DNA of 64,000 nucleotides, taken from assembly GCF_000473265.1 (NCBI RefSeq), contig NZ_KI421511.1, forward strand, positions 124,001 through 188,000, read 5' to 3'. This stretch comes from Amycolatopsis thermoflava N1165 (GTDB lineage: Bacteria; Actinomycetota; Actinomycetes; Mycobacteriales; Pseudonocardiaceae). Numbering within the stretch: position 1 is the stretch's first letter; each line of letters begins with the position of its first letter. Below are positions 1-12,746 of the stretch, piece by piece. The position numbers and the translations under genes were made by a program. Under the pieces are notes generated by a model that worked only from the letters and a program-made list of their open reading frames with translations, ran no database searches and was not told the origin of the DNA.

Positions 1-303
1 CTCGACGAGGCGACGATCGCCATCCGCAAGGCGCACGAGAACTCGGACCCGATCCTGCTCGGCGCCAACGAGACGATCACGCACGTCAACACCCAGCTCG
101 AGCGCGTCGACGGGATCACCGCGAACGCCCAGGCCGTGAGCGGCAACGTGTCCGCGCTGTCGTCGGTGTTCACCGCGACCCTCGGCGGCCCGCTGGTGAA
201 GACCGCCGCGCTGTCCTACGGCCTGAGCAAGGCGATCCGGTCCCGGCGCAAGGGCAAGGAGCTCGCCGAGGGCAGGCACAGCCGGAAGCGGGGCCGCAAG
301 TGA
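1..303 (+). CDS. DUF948-type membrane-associated protein, C-terminal part
   Basis: The frame is open from the first base of the window, so the start lies outside it. About 100 residues are visible. They form a heptad-like amphipathic stretch (DEATIAIRKAHENSDPIL), a region rich in small residues that resembles the tail of DUF948 proteins, and a very basic end (SRRKGKELAEGRHSRKRGRK). DUF948 proteins usually have one N-terminal membrane helix and a coiled coil; that part is not visible. The stop codon overlaps the GTG of the next gene, so the two are probably cotranscribed just upstream of alaS, as in many actinomycetes. Function unknown. Confidence 0.75.
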   Translation, partial: LDEATIAIRKAHENSDPILLGANETITHVNTQLERVDGITANAQAVSGNVSALSSVFTATLGGPLVKTAALSYGLSKAIRSRRKGKELAEGRHSRKRGRK

Positions 304-599
304 AGCGCCTGTTCTGGCTCGGCGTCGGTGTGGTGACCGGCGTCGCACTGACCCGCAAGGCAGGTCAAACGGCTCGTCAAGCGTCGCCGGCGGGGTTAGC
401 CTCGAACCTGGGTGACGCCGTGTCCGAGCTGGCCGGCGCCATCGGATCGTTCGGCGCGGACGTGCGCGCCGGGATGAGCGAGCGGGAACAGGAGCTGCGT
501 CACATGGTGGAGGACCGGTCCGGGGTGAGCACCCCGCGCGCCTCCGAAGGACGGCACGCGGCCCGGCGCCCGGCGCGAGCTCGCCGGGCGGAGAGCTGA
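300..599 (+). CDS. Small membrane-associated protein (DUF6167-like)
   Basis: A 99-residue protein starting at a GTG that overlaps the preceding stop. Residues 1-20 (MKRLFWLGVGVVTGVALTRK) form one short hydrophobic segment that could anchor it. The rest is a helical region with Asp, Glu and Arg (FGADVRAGMSEREQELRHMV) and an Arg/Ala-rich tail. It sits between a DUF948 gene and alaS, an arrangement typical of actinomycetes. The family assignment is from memory of similar small proteins next to alaS and is tentative. Function unknown. Confidence 0.7.
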   Translation: MKRLFWLGVGVVTGVALTRKAGQTARQASPAGLASNLGDAVSELAGAIGSFGADVRAGMSEREQELRHMVEDRSGVSTPRASEGRHAARRPARARRAES

Positions 600-681
600 C
601 GCAGCCCTGCCGCGCGCCCTCCGCCGACGCCGCAGCCCCCGACACCCGCGGCGCCCGCCGCATTCCCACGAGGACTGACCA

Positions 682-3338
<2,657 letters not shown>

Positions 3339-3342
<4 letters not shown>

Positions 3343-3830
3343 CGGCGCGGAAACCGGACCGCCCCGGGGAGCACGATCCCGGGGCAGGCCGGCGTCTGGC
3401 GGTCGATGTCGGATCGGTCCGGGTCGGTGTGGCGCTGAGCGATCCGGCCCCCATCCTCGCCAGCCCTCTGGTTACCCTGTCGCGTGATGCGAACAGCGAC
3501 AGCGATCTCGAACAGCTTGCCGCGCTGGTGGCCGAACACGAGGTGGTGGAGGTGATCGTGGGTCTGCCGCGCACGCTCGCCGACCGGCACGGACCGGCCG
3601 CGGAGATCGCCGCCGGCTACGCCGACGCCCTCGCCGGCCGGATCGCGCCGGTCCCGGTGCGGCTCGCCGACGAGCGCCTCACCACGGTCACCGCGTCCCG
3701 CATGCTGTCCCAGCGCGGCGTGAAGGGCCGCAAGCAGCGGGCGGTGGTCGACCAGGCCGCCGCCGTGGAGATCCTGCAGGCCTGGCTCGACGCCAGGGCC
3801 GCCCACCGCGCGCGGGCGGGTGACGCATGA
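3339..3830 (+). CDS. ruvX: Putative pre-16S rRNA nuclease / Holliday junction resolvase-like protein RuvX (YqgF)
   Basis: A 163-residue RNase H-fold protein of the YqgF family, implicated in 16S rRNA 5' maturation and, by fold, in junction resolution. The [16 protein letters not shown] strand carries the first acidic residue, ADERLTT the second, and [11 protein letters not shown] the third. The chosen GTG at 3339 overlaps the alaS stop (GTGA), giving a 20-residue tail before the conserved core. It overlaps the mltG start by four bases, so translation is probably coupled. Confidence 0.93.
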
Positions 3831-5407
3831 CCAGCGAGCAGCCACCGCGCCCCGGCCCGCCGCACCCCGGCTCGCCGCGCCGCCGTCCGCCCGTGCCCCC
3901 GCCGCCGCAGGTCCCGCCGCGCGGCGCCGACCGGCCGATGCCGGCCCGCCGTCCCGGCGTGCCGCGTCACGCGCGACCCGAGCCGCAGTCGCCTGCCACT
4001 CCGCCGACGCCTGCCGCGCCCCCGGCGCAGCCGCCGATGCCGCCGCGTCGTCCCCCGGCGCGCCGCCCGGCGCCGCCCGACCACGGCCTCGACCTGTTCG
4101 ACGAGCGGCCCCCGCCGCCGCGTCCCCGCCGGCCGCGGCAGCCGCCGCCGGACGAGTCGCCCACCGAGATCATCCACCTCGAGGACGACTACGAGTACGA
4201 CGACTACGACGACTACCCGGAGAACGCCGACGAGGAGCGCGCCGAGCCCGAGTACATCGAGCCGCCCGACGACGGCGAACCGGTCGAGACGCGGCGCAAG
4301 CGCAAGCCGCTGCGCTGGCTGGTCGCGCTCGTCGTGCTCGCCCTGATCGGCGGCGGCGCCTGGTACGGCATCGACGCCGTCTTCGGCTACGACGACTTCG
4401 AGGGCAGCGGCGAGTCCGACGTCCTGATCGAGATCAGCGCGGGCGACTCGACCGGCGCCATCGGCCAGGAACTGGCCGGGGCCGGGGTGGTGGCCAGCGC
4501 GAAGGCGTTCGTCAAGGCCAGCGAGGACAACTCGAAGGTGCTGAGCCTGCAGCCGGGCTACTACGTCGTGAAGACGAAGATGTCCGGCGCCGCGGCGGTG
4601 GCGAAGCTGACCCAGGACGGGTCGCGCGTCGGCGTGCTGCAGGTGCGGGCTGGCACCCAGCTGGACGACATCACGCAGCCCGACGGCACGGTCACGCCCG
4701 GCGTGTTCACGCTGCTGTCGAAAGCCTCGTGCGCCCAGCTGAACGGGCAGAGCACCTGCATCCCGGTGGAGCAGCTGCGCGACACCGCGGCCAAGGCCGA
4801 CCTGGCGGCGCTCGGCGCGCCGGACTGGGCGGTGCCGGTGGTCTCCGGGTCGACCGACGCCCGCCGCATCGAGGGCCTGGTCGCGCCCGGCGTCTACGAC
4901 GTCAAGCCCGGCTGGTCCGCCGAAGAGCTGCTCGGCTACGTGCTGAAGACGTCGGCCACCCGGATCCAGACCGCCGGGCTGACCGCGACGTCGAAGTTCC
5001 AGGGCCGCACGCCGTACGAGACGCTGATCGTCGCCTCGCTCATCGAGCGCGAGGGCGTGAAGCAGGACTTCGAGAACATCGGGCAGGTCATCTACAACCG
5101 GCTCGCGCAGAACATGCGGCTGCAGCTGGACTCGACGGTGAACTACCTGCTGGACAAGCCGGTCGTGACCACCACCGACGACGACCGGAACCGGCCTGGC
5201 CCCTACAACACGTACAAGATCCCAGGGCTGCCGCCGACGCCGATCTCCTCACCGAGCCCGGAGGCGATCCAGGCGGCCGAGGAGCCGACGCAGGGCACGT
5301 ACGTGTACTTCGTGAAGTGCGAGAAGAACGGCCTGTCCTGCTTCGCGTCGGACCTGCCGGAGCACGAGCAGAACAAGACACTGGCGAGGCAGCGCGGTGC
5401 CTACTGA
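3827..5407 (+). CDS. mltG: Endolytic murein transglycosylase MltG
   Basis: Cleaves nascent peptidoglycan glycan strands and is thought to help terminate their polymerisation. The 526 residues comprise a long cytoplasmic Pro/Arg-rich region (1-110), an acidic Tyr/Asp patch (116-150), one membrane helix (about 163-183, after RRKRKP), then LysM-like and YceG catalytic domains with the conserved glutamate in ASLIEREGV and the late motif [10 protein letters not shown]. The disordered N-terminal extension is typical of actinomycetes. ATG at 3827 overlaps ruvX; the end overlaps aroE by 11 bases. Confidence 0.94.
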   Translation: MTSEQPPRPGPPHPGSPRRRPPVPPPPQVPPRGADRPMPARRPGVPRHARPEPQSPATPPTPAAPPAQPPMPPRRPPARRPAPPDHGLDLFDERPPPPRPRRPRQPPPDESPTEIIHLEDDYEYDDYDDYPENADEERAEPEYIEPPDDGEPVETRRKRKPLRWLVALVVLALIGGGAWYGIDAVFGYDDFEGSGESDVLIEISAGDSTGAIGQELAGAGVVASAKAFVKASEDNSKVLSLQPGYYVVKTKMSGAAAVAKLTQDGSRVGVLQVRAGTQLDDITQPDGTVTPGVFTLLSKASCAQLNGQSTCIPVEQLRDTAAKADLAALGAPDWAVPVVSGSTDARRIEGLVAPGVYDVKPGWSAEELLGYVLKTSATRIQTAGLTATSKFQGRTPYETLIVASLIEREGVKQDFENIGQVIYNRLAQNMRLQLDSTVNYLLDKPVVTTTDDDRNRPGPYNTYKIPGLPPTPISSPSPEAIQAAEEPTQGTYVYFVKCEKNGLSCFASDLPEHEQNKTLARQRGAY

Positions 5408-6236
5408 GCGCAAGGCGGCGGTGCTGGGCAAACCGGTGGCGCACTCGCTGTCGCCGGTGCTGCACACCGCCGCGTACACCGCGCTCGGGCTGGACGACTG
5501 GACCTACGAGCGCGTCGAGATGGACGCCGCGGGACTGCCCGGCTTCGTGCGCGGGCTCGGCCCGGAGTGGGCCGGCCTGTCGGTGACCATGCCGGGCAAG
5601 CGGGCCGCGCTGGACTTCGCGAACGAGGCCACGCCGCGGGCGGTGGCGGCGGGCGCGGCCAACACGCTGGTGCCGACCGCGGACGGCTGGCTGGCCGACT
5701 GCACGGACGTCGACGGCGTCGCCGGGGCGCTGCGGTGCGCCGGCGGGTTCACCGGCGGGGAGACCGGCCTGGTCCTCGGCGCGGGCGGCACGGCGGCCGC
5801 GACGGTCGTGGCGTTCGCGGAGCTGGGCATCCGGCGCGCGGTGCTGGTGGTCCGCGACCCGGCCAGGGCGCGGGAGACCGTCGAGGCGGCCGGCCGGGCC
5901 GGCGTCGAGGCGGACGTGCGCGTGTGGGCCTCGGCGGACTTCGGCAAGCTCGCCGCCGACTGCGCGGTGCTGGTGAGCACGGTGCCGCCCGCGGCGGTCG
6001 CGGAGCACGCGGCCGAGCTGGCCGCCGCCCCGTGCGTGCTGGACGTGATCTACCACCCGTGGCCGACGCCGCTGGCCGAGGCGGCCGCCGGACGGGTCGC
6101 CACCGGCTTGGACATGCTGCTGCACCAGGCGTTCGGCCAGGTCGAGCACTTCACCGGCAGGCCCGCGCCGCGCGAGGCGATGCGCGACGCCCTGCGGCAG
6201 GCGACGGGCGGCATCCTGCCGCTGCCCCTGGACTAG
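5397..6236 (+). CDS. aroE: Shikimate dehydrogenase
   Basis: Reduces 3-dehydroshikimate to shikimate with NADPH in the aromatic amino acid pathway. The 279-residue protein has the substrate-binding start KPVAHSLSPVLHTAAY, the SVTMPGK loop with the catalytic lysine, the ADCTDVDGV segment, the nucleotide-binding loop LGAGGTAAAT, and the late LLHQAFGQVEHFTG motif. GTG at 5397 lies inside the end of mltG. The aroC-K-B-Q genes lie about 11 kb downstream, past an accessory stretch. Confidence 0.96.
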   Translation: MPTERKAAVLGKPVAHSLSPVLHTAAYTALGLDDWTYERVEMDAAGLPGFVRGLGPEWAGLSVTMPGKRAALDFANEATPRAVAAGAANTLVPTADGWLADCTDVDGVAGALRCAGGFTGGETGLVLGAGGTAAATVVAFAELGIRRAVLVVRDPARARETVEAAGRAGVEADVRVWASADFGKLAADCAVLVSTVPPAAVAEHAAELAAAPCVLDVIYHPWPTPLAEAAAGRVATGLDMLLHQAFGQVEHFTGRPAPREAMRDALRQATGGILPLPLD

Positions 6237-6239
6237 CGT
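6234..6239 (+). promoter_or_regulatory. Candidate -10 box for the hydroxyacid dehydrogenase gene (leaderless)
   Basis: TAGCGT fits the TANNNT form and overlaps the aroE stop codon. It ends 7 bases before ATG 6247, so transcription would begin at or next to the start codon. No -35 was recognised. Confidence 0.4.
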
Positions 6240-6246
6240 GAGCACC

Positions 6247-7188
6247 ATGAAGATCGTGGTGCTGGACGACTATCAGGACGTCGCGCGGAGCCTCGCGAAC
6301 TGGGATTCGCTGGGAGCCGAGGTCGAGGTGATCACCTCGTACGTGGGCGACCACGACGAGCTGGTCCGGCGGCTGGCCGGCGCGGAGGTCGTCGTCGCGA
6401 TGCGGGAGCGCACCCGGTTCACCGCCGAGGTGCTGGAGCGGCTGCCCGACCTCAAGCTCCTGGTGAGCACCGGGCGCCGGAACGCGGCCATCGACCTCAA
6501 GGCCACCGAGCGGCTGGGCATCACGGTCTGCGGCACCGGCTACCTGCCCCACCCGACGGCCGAGCACACCTGGGCGCTCGTCCTCGCCGCGCAGCGGCAC
6601 CTGGAGACCGAGCTCGCCGCGATGCGGGACGGCGCGTGGCAGTCCACCGTGGGCATCGGGCTGCACGGCAAGACGCTCGGCCTGCTCGGGCTCGGCAACC
6701 TCGGCCAGCAGGTGGCGCGCATCGGTCAGGCGTTCGGCATGGAAACCATTGCCTGGAGCCAGAACCTGACCGCCGAGCGGGCCGCCGAGCACGGCGTCAC
6801 CGCGGTGTCCAAAGAGGACCTGTTCGCCCGCGCGGACGTCCTGTCCGTGCACCTGGTGCTGTCCAAGCGCACCCGCGGTCTGGTCGGCGCGGCCGAGTTG
6901 GCCGCGATGAAGCCGGGCGCGTTGCTGGTGAACACCTCGCGCGGGCCGATCATCGACGAGCAGGCGCTGCTCGACGCGTTGCGGGAGCGCCGCATCCGTG
7001 CCGCGCTGGACGTCTACGACATCGAGCCGCTGCCTGCCGACCACCCGCTGCGGGCGATGCGCAACGCCACGCTGACCCCGCACCTCGGCTACGTCACGCG
7101 CGAGGTGTACGAGATCTTCTACCGCGACGCGGTCGAGGACATCGCCGCGTGGCGGGACGGGAACCCGGTCCGGGTCATGACGCTGTGA
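6247..7188 (+). CDS. D-isomer-specific 2-hydroxyacid dehydrogenase family protein
   Basis: NAD(P)-dependent interconversion of a 2-keto acid and a D-2-hydroxy acid; the substrate cannot be told from sequence. About 313 residues. Visible parts are the N-terminal catalytic half (MKIVVLDDYQDVARS), the Rossmann loop LGLLGLGNLGQQVA, the catalytic Arg in NTSRGPIIDE, Glu in the IEPLP region, and a late His in LTPHLGY. ATG 6247 is preferred to GTG 6238 because a TAGCGT box lies 7 bases before it, a leaderless arrangement seen repeatedly here. It converges on a protease gene. Confidence 0.9.
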   Translation: MKIVVLDDYQDVARSLANWDSLGAEVEVITSYVGDHDELVRRLAGAEVVVAMRERTRFTAEVLERLPDLKLLVSTGRRNAAIDLKATERLGITVCGTGYLPHPTAEHTWALVLAAQRHLETELAAMRDGAWQSTVGIGLHGKTLGLLGLGNLGQQVARIGQAFGMETIAWSQNLTAERAAEHGVTAVSKEDLFARADVLSVHLVLSKRTRGLVGAAELAAMKPGALLVNTSRGPIIDEQALLDALRERRIRAALDVYDIEPLPADHPLRAMRNATLTPHLGYVTREVYEIFYRDAVEDIAAWRDGNPVRVMTL

Positions 7189-7223
7189 CCGGGGGCGCCT
7201 CCCCGGGCGGGAGGCGCCCCCGG
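7189..7223. terminator. Bidirectional terminator-like hairpin between convergent genes
   Basis: A perfect 15-bp inverted repeat (7189-7203 with 7209-7223) with the loop CGGGC starts right after the dehydrogenase stop and ends just before the stop of the opposing protease gene. There is no U-tract, as is common in high-GC actinomycetes. Confidence 0.75.
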
Positions 7224-7227
7224 CGGC

Positions 7228-8747
<1,520 letters not shown>

Positions 8748-8884
8748 GACGAATAAACCTCCGCAGGGGTGAGGTATTCGCGCCCGACGATGTGCGCGAC
8801 AGGCAGAAGTTAGCGCGCGGAGAACCCGACGAAAGTCGCCAATCCGGTGGCATCGGCGGAAAAACACCCCAGATGGCCTACGAC

Positions 8885-9350
8885 GATCAGCCGCCCGCCC
8901 ACGGCGGCAAACATCAACCGCAGCGCCAAACACGCCACCCGCAGCGGCAAAGTCGCCGTCCGCGGCGGCGAACTCGCCGTCCGCAGGGGCGAACTGGCGT
9001 CCCCAGCGGCCAACACATCACCCGCGTCGGCAACTCGCGCCCGGCAGCAAACACGCCGCGCCTGGCGGCAAACACGCCGCCCCGCCGCCAAACACAACAC
9101 TCGCGGGGCAAACATCCCGCCTCCGGGCGGGCACTCGCTCGTCCCCGCGGCCAACACATCACCCGCGGCAGCCAACTTGCCGCCCGCAGCGGCGAACTCG
9201 CCGCCCGCAGCGGCGAACTCGCCACCCGCAGCGGCGAACTCGCCACCCGCAGCGGCGAACTCGCCACCCGCAGCGGCGAACTCGCCACCCGCAGCGGCGA
9301 ACACCCCGCCCCGAGCGGCCAACACGCCGCGCGCGGCGGCGAACTCGCCG
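8885..9350. repeat. Degenerate-to-perfect tandem array of a 21-bp palindromic unit
   Basis: The 688-base gap between the S1 protease start (8747) and the serine hydrolase stop (9436) is filled by this array. The core GGCGAACTCGCC (GGCGA/TCGCC arms, AC spacer) begins at 9191, 9212, 9233, 9254 and 9275, exactly 21 bases apart, with a degraded sixth copy at 9296 and isolated copies at 8967 and 9338. Variants (GGCAAACACGCC, GGCCAACACATC) fill the rest. Long frames on both strands (heptads GGEFAAA or PPAAANS) are by-products of the 21-base period. Beyond it, TTGCCCTTCCGGGCAA at about 9364 is another short palindrome. Confidence 0.9.
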
Positions 9351-9435
9351 CCCCACCGGTGTGTTTGCCCTTCCGGGCAAGGTGATTGCCCTTCCGAGCA
9401 ACGAAGTGCCCGTTGCGGCCCCCTGGGTGCGGGGG

Positions 9436-10251
9436 TCAGGCGCGGAGTTCAGCCAGCACGGCGTCGGTGAACGGGGGCCACGCCTCGATCGCCCACGGGC
9501 CGAAGTCCAGGTCCGTCAACACGACGCACGCGGCGCCCGCGTCCGGGTCCACCCACAGGAACGTGCCGGACTGCCCGAAGTGCCCGAAGGTCCGCGGCGA
9601 GCTGTCCGCACCCGTCCAGTGTGGACTCTTCGAGTCGCGGATTTCGAAGCCCAGCCCCCAGTCGTTGGGCTTCTGGTGCCCGAGCCCGGGCAGCACGCCG
9701 TTCAGCCCGGGGAACGCGACCGACGTGGCCGCGCGCAGGGTCGCCGGGTCGAGCAGCTTCGGCGCCTGCAACTCGGCCGCGAAGCGCACCAGGTCATCGA
9801 CCGACGACACCCCGCCGGCGCCGGGGGAGCCCTCCAGCCGGGTCGACGTCATGCCCAACGGGGCCAGCACCGCCTCGGACAGGTACCCGGCGAACGGGAT
9901 GCCCGAGTGCTCGGCCAGCGCGTCGCCGAGGACCTGGAAACCGGCGTTGGAGTACATGCGCCGCGTGCCCGGCTGGGCCATCACCCGGTCGGAGTCGAAG
10001 CCGAGGCCCGCGGTGTGCGCGAGCAGGTGCCGGATCGTCGAACCCTCCGGCCCGGCCGGCGTGTCCAGCTCGACCACGCCCTCCTCGACCGCGATCAGCG
10101 CCGCGTACGCGGTGAGCAGCTTGGTCACCGAGGCCAGCCGGAACGTGCGCCCGGTGTCGCCGTGGCTGCCCGCCACCGTTCCGTCCGCCCGCACCACGGC
10201 CGCCGCCGCGTGCGGGGCAGGCCACTGATCGATCCGCTCCAGGCTCCGCAT
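9436..10251 (-). CDS. Serine hydrolase of the beta-lactamase/penicillin-binding class C family
   Basis: A 271-residue protein with the class C-like active site: SVTK (Ser and Lys) in FRLASVTKLLTAYAAL, YSN in RRMYSNAGFQ, and HFGQSG near the end in place of KTG. No signal peptide is visible from the chosen ATG (10251, MRSLERIDQW), so it is probably cytoplasmic. The family includes esterases and D-amino peptidases as well as beta-lactamases, so the substrate cannot be stated. The longer frame upstream runs through the ptsH terminator and was rejected. Confidence 0.88.
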   Translation of the reverse strand: MRSLERIDQWPAPHAAAAVVRADGTVAGSHGDTGRTFRLASVTKLLTAYAALIAVEEGVVELDTPAGPEGSTIRHLLAHTAGLGFDSDRVMAQPGTRRMYSNAGFQVLGDALAEHSGIPFAGYLSEAVLAPLGMTSTRLEGSPGAGGVSSVDDLVRFAAELQAPKLLDPATLRAATSVAFPGLNGVLPGLGHQKPNDWGLGFEIRDSKSPHWTGADSSPRTFGHFGQSGTFLWVDPDAGAACVVLTDLDFGPWAIEAWPPFTDAVLAELRA

Positions 10252-10265
10252 ACCGCAAAGCCTAA

Positions 10266-10299
10266 ACGGCGGCTGTCCCGCGCCGGGGACAGCCGCCGT
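10266..10299 (-). terminator. Terminator hairpin after ptsH
   Basis: A perfect 14-bp inverted repeat (10266-10279 with 10286-10299) with a 6-base loop lies just after the ptsH stop and before the serine hydrolase start. It probably ends the regulator-EIIC-HPr transcript. Confidence 0.75.
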
Positions 10300-10303
10300 C
10301 GGA

Positions 10304-10570
10304 TCAGGCGTCGAGGTCGCTGGCGACCAGTTCGGCGACCGCGTCGACCGCGGCCTCCGCGCCGTCGCCCTCGGCGGCGATGACCACCTCGTCACCGTGG
10401 CCGGCCGCCAGGGTCATCAGGCTGAGCAGGCTCCCGGCGGGCACCGGGTCGCCGCCGTCCTTGGCGATCGTCACCGGCACCGCCTGCGCGGCCGCGGTCT
10501 TCGCGACCAGTGCGGCGGGCCGGGCGTGCAGGCCCACCTTGCTGGCGACCGTCACACGTCGTTGCGGCAT
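10304..10570 (-). CDS. ptsH: Phosphocarrier protein HPr
   Basis: An 88-residue cytoplasmic PTS phosphocarrier that passes phosphate from enzyme I to EIIA. The phosphorylated histidine is in KVGLHARPAALV near residue 14, and a serine region (GSLLSLMTLAAG) matches the area of the regulatory serine in other HPr proteins. It lies 13 bases downstream of the EIIC gene on the same strand, so it probably belongs to the same operon. Enzyme I is not in the window. Confidence 0.95.
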   Translation of the reverse strand: MPQRRVTVASKVGLHARPAALVAKTAAAQAVPVTIAKDGGDPVPAGSLLSLMTLAAGHGDEVVIAAEGDGAEAAVDAVAELVASDLDA

Positions 10571-10583
10571 GTTCGACCTTCCC

Positions 10584-11819
10584 TCACTTGCTGGGCGTGG
10601 CGGCGTCGGCGGCCGGCTGCTCGGCGTCGTCCTCCCGGCCCGGCGTGCGCAGGTTCCACTTCGTGATCACCCACCGGAACAGGAAGTAGTAGATCATCGC
10701 GTACACCAGGCCGATCGGGATCAGCAGCCACGCCCGGTTCGCCGCGGGCGCCGACGAGTTGAGCGCGAAGTCGATGAACCCCGCCGAGAACGAGAACCCG
10801 AGGTGGATGTCCAGGGCGTTGCAGATGGCCAGTGACAGGCCGGTCAGCACCGCGTGGATCAGGTACAGCGGCCATGCGACGAACATGAACGCGAATTCGA
10901 TCGGCTCGGTCACGCCGGTCAGGAACGAGGTGACCGCACCGGCGATCATGATGCCGCCGACGACCTTGCGCTGACCCGGCCGCGCCGTCTGCCAGATCGC
11001 CAGCGCGGCGGCGGGCAGCGCGAACATGAAGATCGGGAAGAAGCCGGTGGTGAACGCGCCGGCGTTGGAGTCGCCGTTGAAGAAGTTGGTGATGTCGCCG
11101 CCGTCGAAGATGAACCACACCGGCACGTTGATCAGCTGGTGCAGGCCGATCGGCAGCAGCAGGCGGTTGAGCAGGCCGTAGATCCCGCCGCCGGCGACGT
11201 CGTTGCCGGTCACCGCGTCACCGAGCCACTGCATCGCGTTGTCCACGGCCGGGAAGATCAGGCCGAACACGACACCGATCAGCAGCAGCACCACGGAGTT
11301 GATGATCGGCACGAACCGGCGGCCGCCGAAGAACGCCAGGTACGGCGGCAGCTTCACGCGGTGGAAACGCTGCCACAGCACGGCGGTGACCAGGCCGACC
11401 ACGATGCCGCCCAGCACGCTGTAGGGCCACTTGATGGGCTGCAGGTACCAGCCCTCCTTGAAGCCCTCCAGGTCGCTGATCGGCGCGAACACCTGCACGA
11501 CCTTGTTGAACACCACGAACCCGACGGCGGCGGCGACACCGGTGGAGCCGTCGCCCTTGCGCGCGAAGCCGACGGCGATGCCGACCGCGAACAGCAGCGG
11601 CAGCCAGTCGAACAGGCCACCGCCCGCCGCGGCGAGCACGGCGGCGACCTTGTCCCAGCCGAGACCGTCCTTGCCGAGCAGGTCGTCCTGCCCGAGACGG
11701 CTCAGCAGGCCTGCGGCGGGCAGGGTGGCGATGGGGAGCATGAGGCTGCGGCCGAAGCGCTGCAGCCCCGCCATCCCCCTCCCTTTGCCCTTGGTTCCAT
11801 CTGCGACGGTGGCGCTCAC
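10584..11819 (-). CDS. PTS transporter subunit EIIC, N-acetylglucosamine/glucose type
   Basis: The membrane channel of a sugar phosphotransferase system of the glucose/GlcNAc family. It has 411 residues with about ten hydrophobic segments, starting at FGRSLMLPIATLPAAGLL. The family signature near the sugar site is seen in ITGVTEPIEF-like sequence (FLTGVTEPIEFAFMFVAWPLY). There is no fused IIB domain; IIB and IIA are encoded divergently. The DasR-like regulator and operator next door favour GlcNAc as substrate, as in Streptomyces (inferred). The start overlaps the regulator stop. Confidence 0.92.
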   Translation of the reverse strand: MSATVADGTKGKGRGMAGLQRFGRSLMLPIATLPAAGLLSRLGQDDLLGKDGLGWDKVAAVLAAAGGGLFDWLPLLFAVGIAVGFARKGDGSTGVAAAVGFVVFNKVVQVFAPISDLEGFKEGWYLQPIKWPYSVLGGIVVGLVTAVLWQRFHRVKLPPYLAFFGGRRFVPIINSVVLLLIGVVFGLIFPAVDNAMQWLGDAVTGNDVAGGGIYGLLNRLLLPIGLHQLINVPVWFIFDGGDITNFFNGDSNAGAFTTGFFPIFMFALPAAALAIWQTARPGQRKVVGGIMIAGAVTSFLTGVTEPIEFAFMFVAWPLYLIHAVLTGLSLAICNALDIHLGFSFSAGFIDFALNSSAPAANRAWLLIPIGLVYAMIYYFLFRWVITKWNLRTPGREDDAEQPAADAATPSK

Positions 11820-12583
11820 GGGTTACCTCCGTGTTCGGCGGGGACTGTGCGATCGAGTTGCATGGACACCTCGTACCGGTCGCCCCGGTACCACGAGGTC
11901 ATGTCCTCCACGGGGACTCCGGACGCGCTGGAGACCCGGCGGAAGACCAGGAGCGGGTCGCCGGCGCGGATGCCGAGCAGCCGCGCCGTCTCCCGGTCCG
12001 CCGCTTCCGACCACACCGTCTGGCGGGCGTGGTCCAAGCGGAGGTCGTAGCGCTGCGCGAGTTGCTCGTACAGCGAGGAGGTCAGGTCCAGATCCGGCAG
12101 CCCGGGCACGCGGCCGGGGTGGTACCAGCCGCGCTCGACGGCCAGCGGGGTGCCGTCCGCGCGGCGACGGCGCACCAGACGGTACGCCTGCTCACGCACG
12201 CCCAGCCCCAGCGCGCCCGCGGTCTCCGCGGGCGGGGTCTCCAGCGCGCAGTGCAGCAGCTCGGTGGCCGGCGTCAGCCCGCGGCGGCGCATGTCGTCGG
12301 TGAACGACATCAGGTACAGCTGCAGCTCCATGCGCCGGGTCGCGGTGAAGGTGCCCTTCCCGCGGGCCCTGGTGAGCAGGCCTTCCTCGACGAGCTTGCC
12401 GATCGCGGAGCGGACCGTCAGCCGGGACACCCGGTAGCGCTCGGCCAGCTCGCGCTCCGACGGGATCGGCGACCCCGGCGGCAGCTCGCGCTCGATCGAG
12501 CGCCGCAGGATCTCGCGCAGCTGCGCGTGTTTCGGCGTCGGCCCGTCCACCACGCGGTCGGCGGTGGTCGCGGTCTGCGCCAT
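11816..12583 (-). CDS. dasR: GntR/HutC-family regulator, DasR-like
   Basis: A 255-residue transcription factor. The N-terminal winged helix (KHAQLREILRRSIERELPPG, IPSERELAERYRVSRLTVRSAI, ARGKGTFTA) is followed by a UTRA ligand domain that in DasR binds amino-sugar phosphates. It is the first gene of an operon with EIIC and HPr, and a near-perfect DasR-type operator lies in the divergent promoter region (12644-12659). It probably represses both PTS arms and itself. The DasR call rests on sequence, neighbours and operator together. Confidence 0.85.
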   Translation of the reverse strand: MAQTATTADRVVDGPTPKHAQLREILRRSIERELPPGSPIPSERELAERYRVSRLTVRSAIGKLVEEGLLTRARGKGTFTATRRMELQLYLMSFTDDMRRRGLTPATELLHCALETPPAETAGALGLGVREQAYRLVRRRRADGTPLAVERGWYHPGRVPGLPDLDLTSSLYEQLAQRYDLRLDHARQTVWSEAADRETARLLGIRAGDPLLVFRRVSSASGVPVEDMTSWYRGDRYEVSMQLDRTVPAEHGGNP

Positions 12584-12643
12584 GCCACCTCCAGGTTTCG
12601 GGTTGGTTTCCGGGGTCGCACCGGCGGCCTGGAATTGGTACGT

Positions 12644-12659
12644 TCCGGTCTAGACCATT
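12644..12659. promoter_or_regulatory. DasR-responsive element (dre) candidate
   Basis: The 10-bp palindrome GGTCTAGACC at 12647-12656 is the core of the Streptomyces dre consensus ACTGGTCTAGACCACT. The flanks match it partly (TCC...ATT). It lies between the regulator gene (start 12583, minus) and the EIIB gene (12747, plus), where one bound dimer could control both directions. Confidence 0.85.
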
Positions 12660-12746
12660 TCTTGATGGGGCAGAATGCTCCGCTACCCGGGCAGGTGTCA
12701 ACCACCGTTACGGGTTCGTGTTCGGCAAGCAGAGAAGGAGGCCGCC

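Noticed and set aside
8748-8933. 62-residue extension of the second S1 protease
   Set aside because: A signal peptide begins right at ATG 8747 with GGAGG before it.
9191-9300. Possible CRISPR array
   Set aside because: The repeat and intervening bases are all the same 21-bp sequence; there are no variable spacers and no cas genes.
8810-9470. Repetitive frames on both strands (GGEFAAA and PPAAANS heptads)
   Set aside because: Both result from a 21-base period being a multiple of three; no ribosome-binding site, and the frames mirror each other.
10251-10395. 48-residue N-terminal extension of the serine hydrolase
   Set aside because: It would read through the ptsH terminator and into ptsH itself; ATG 10251 starts the conserved part.
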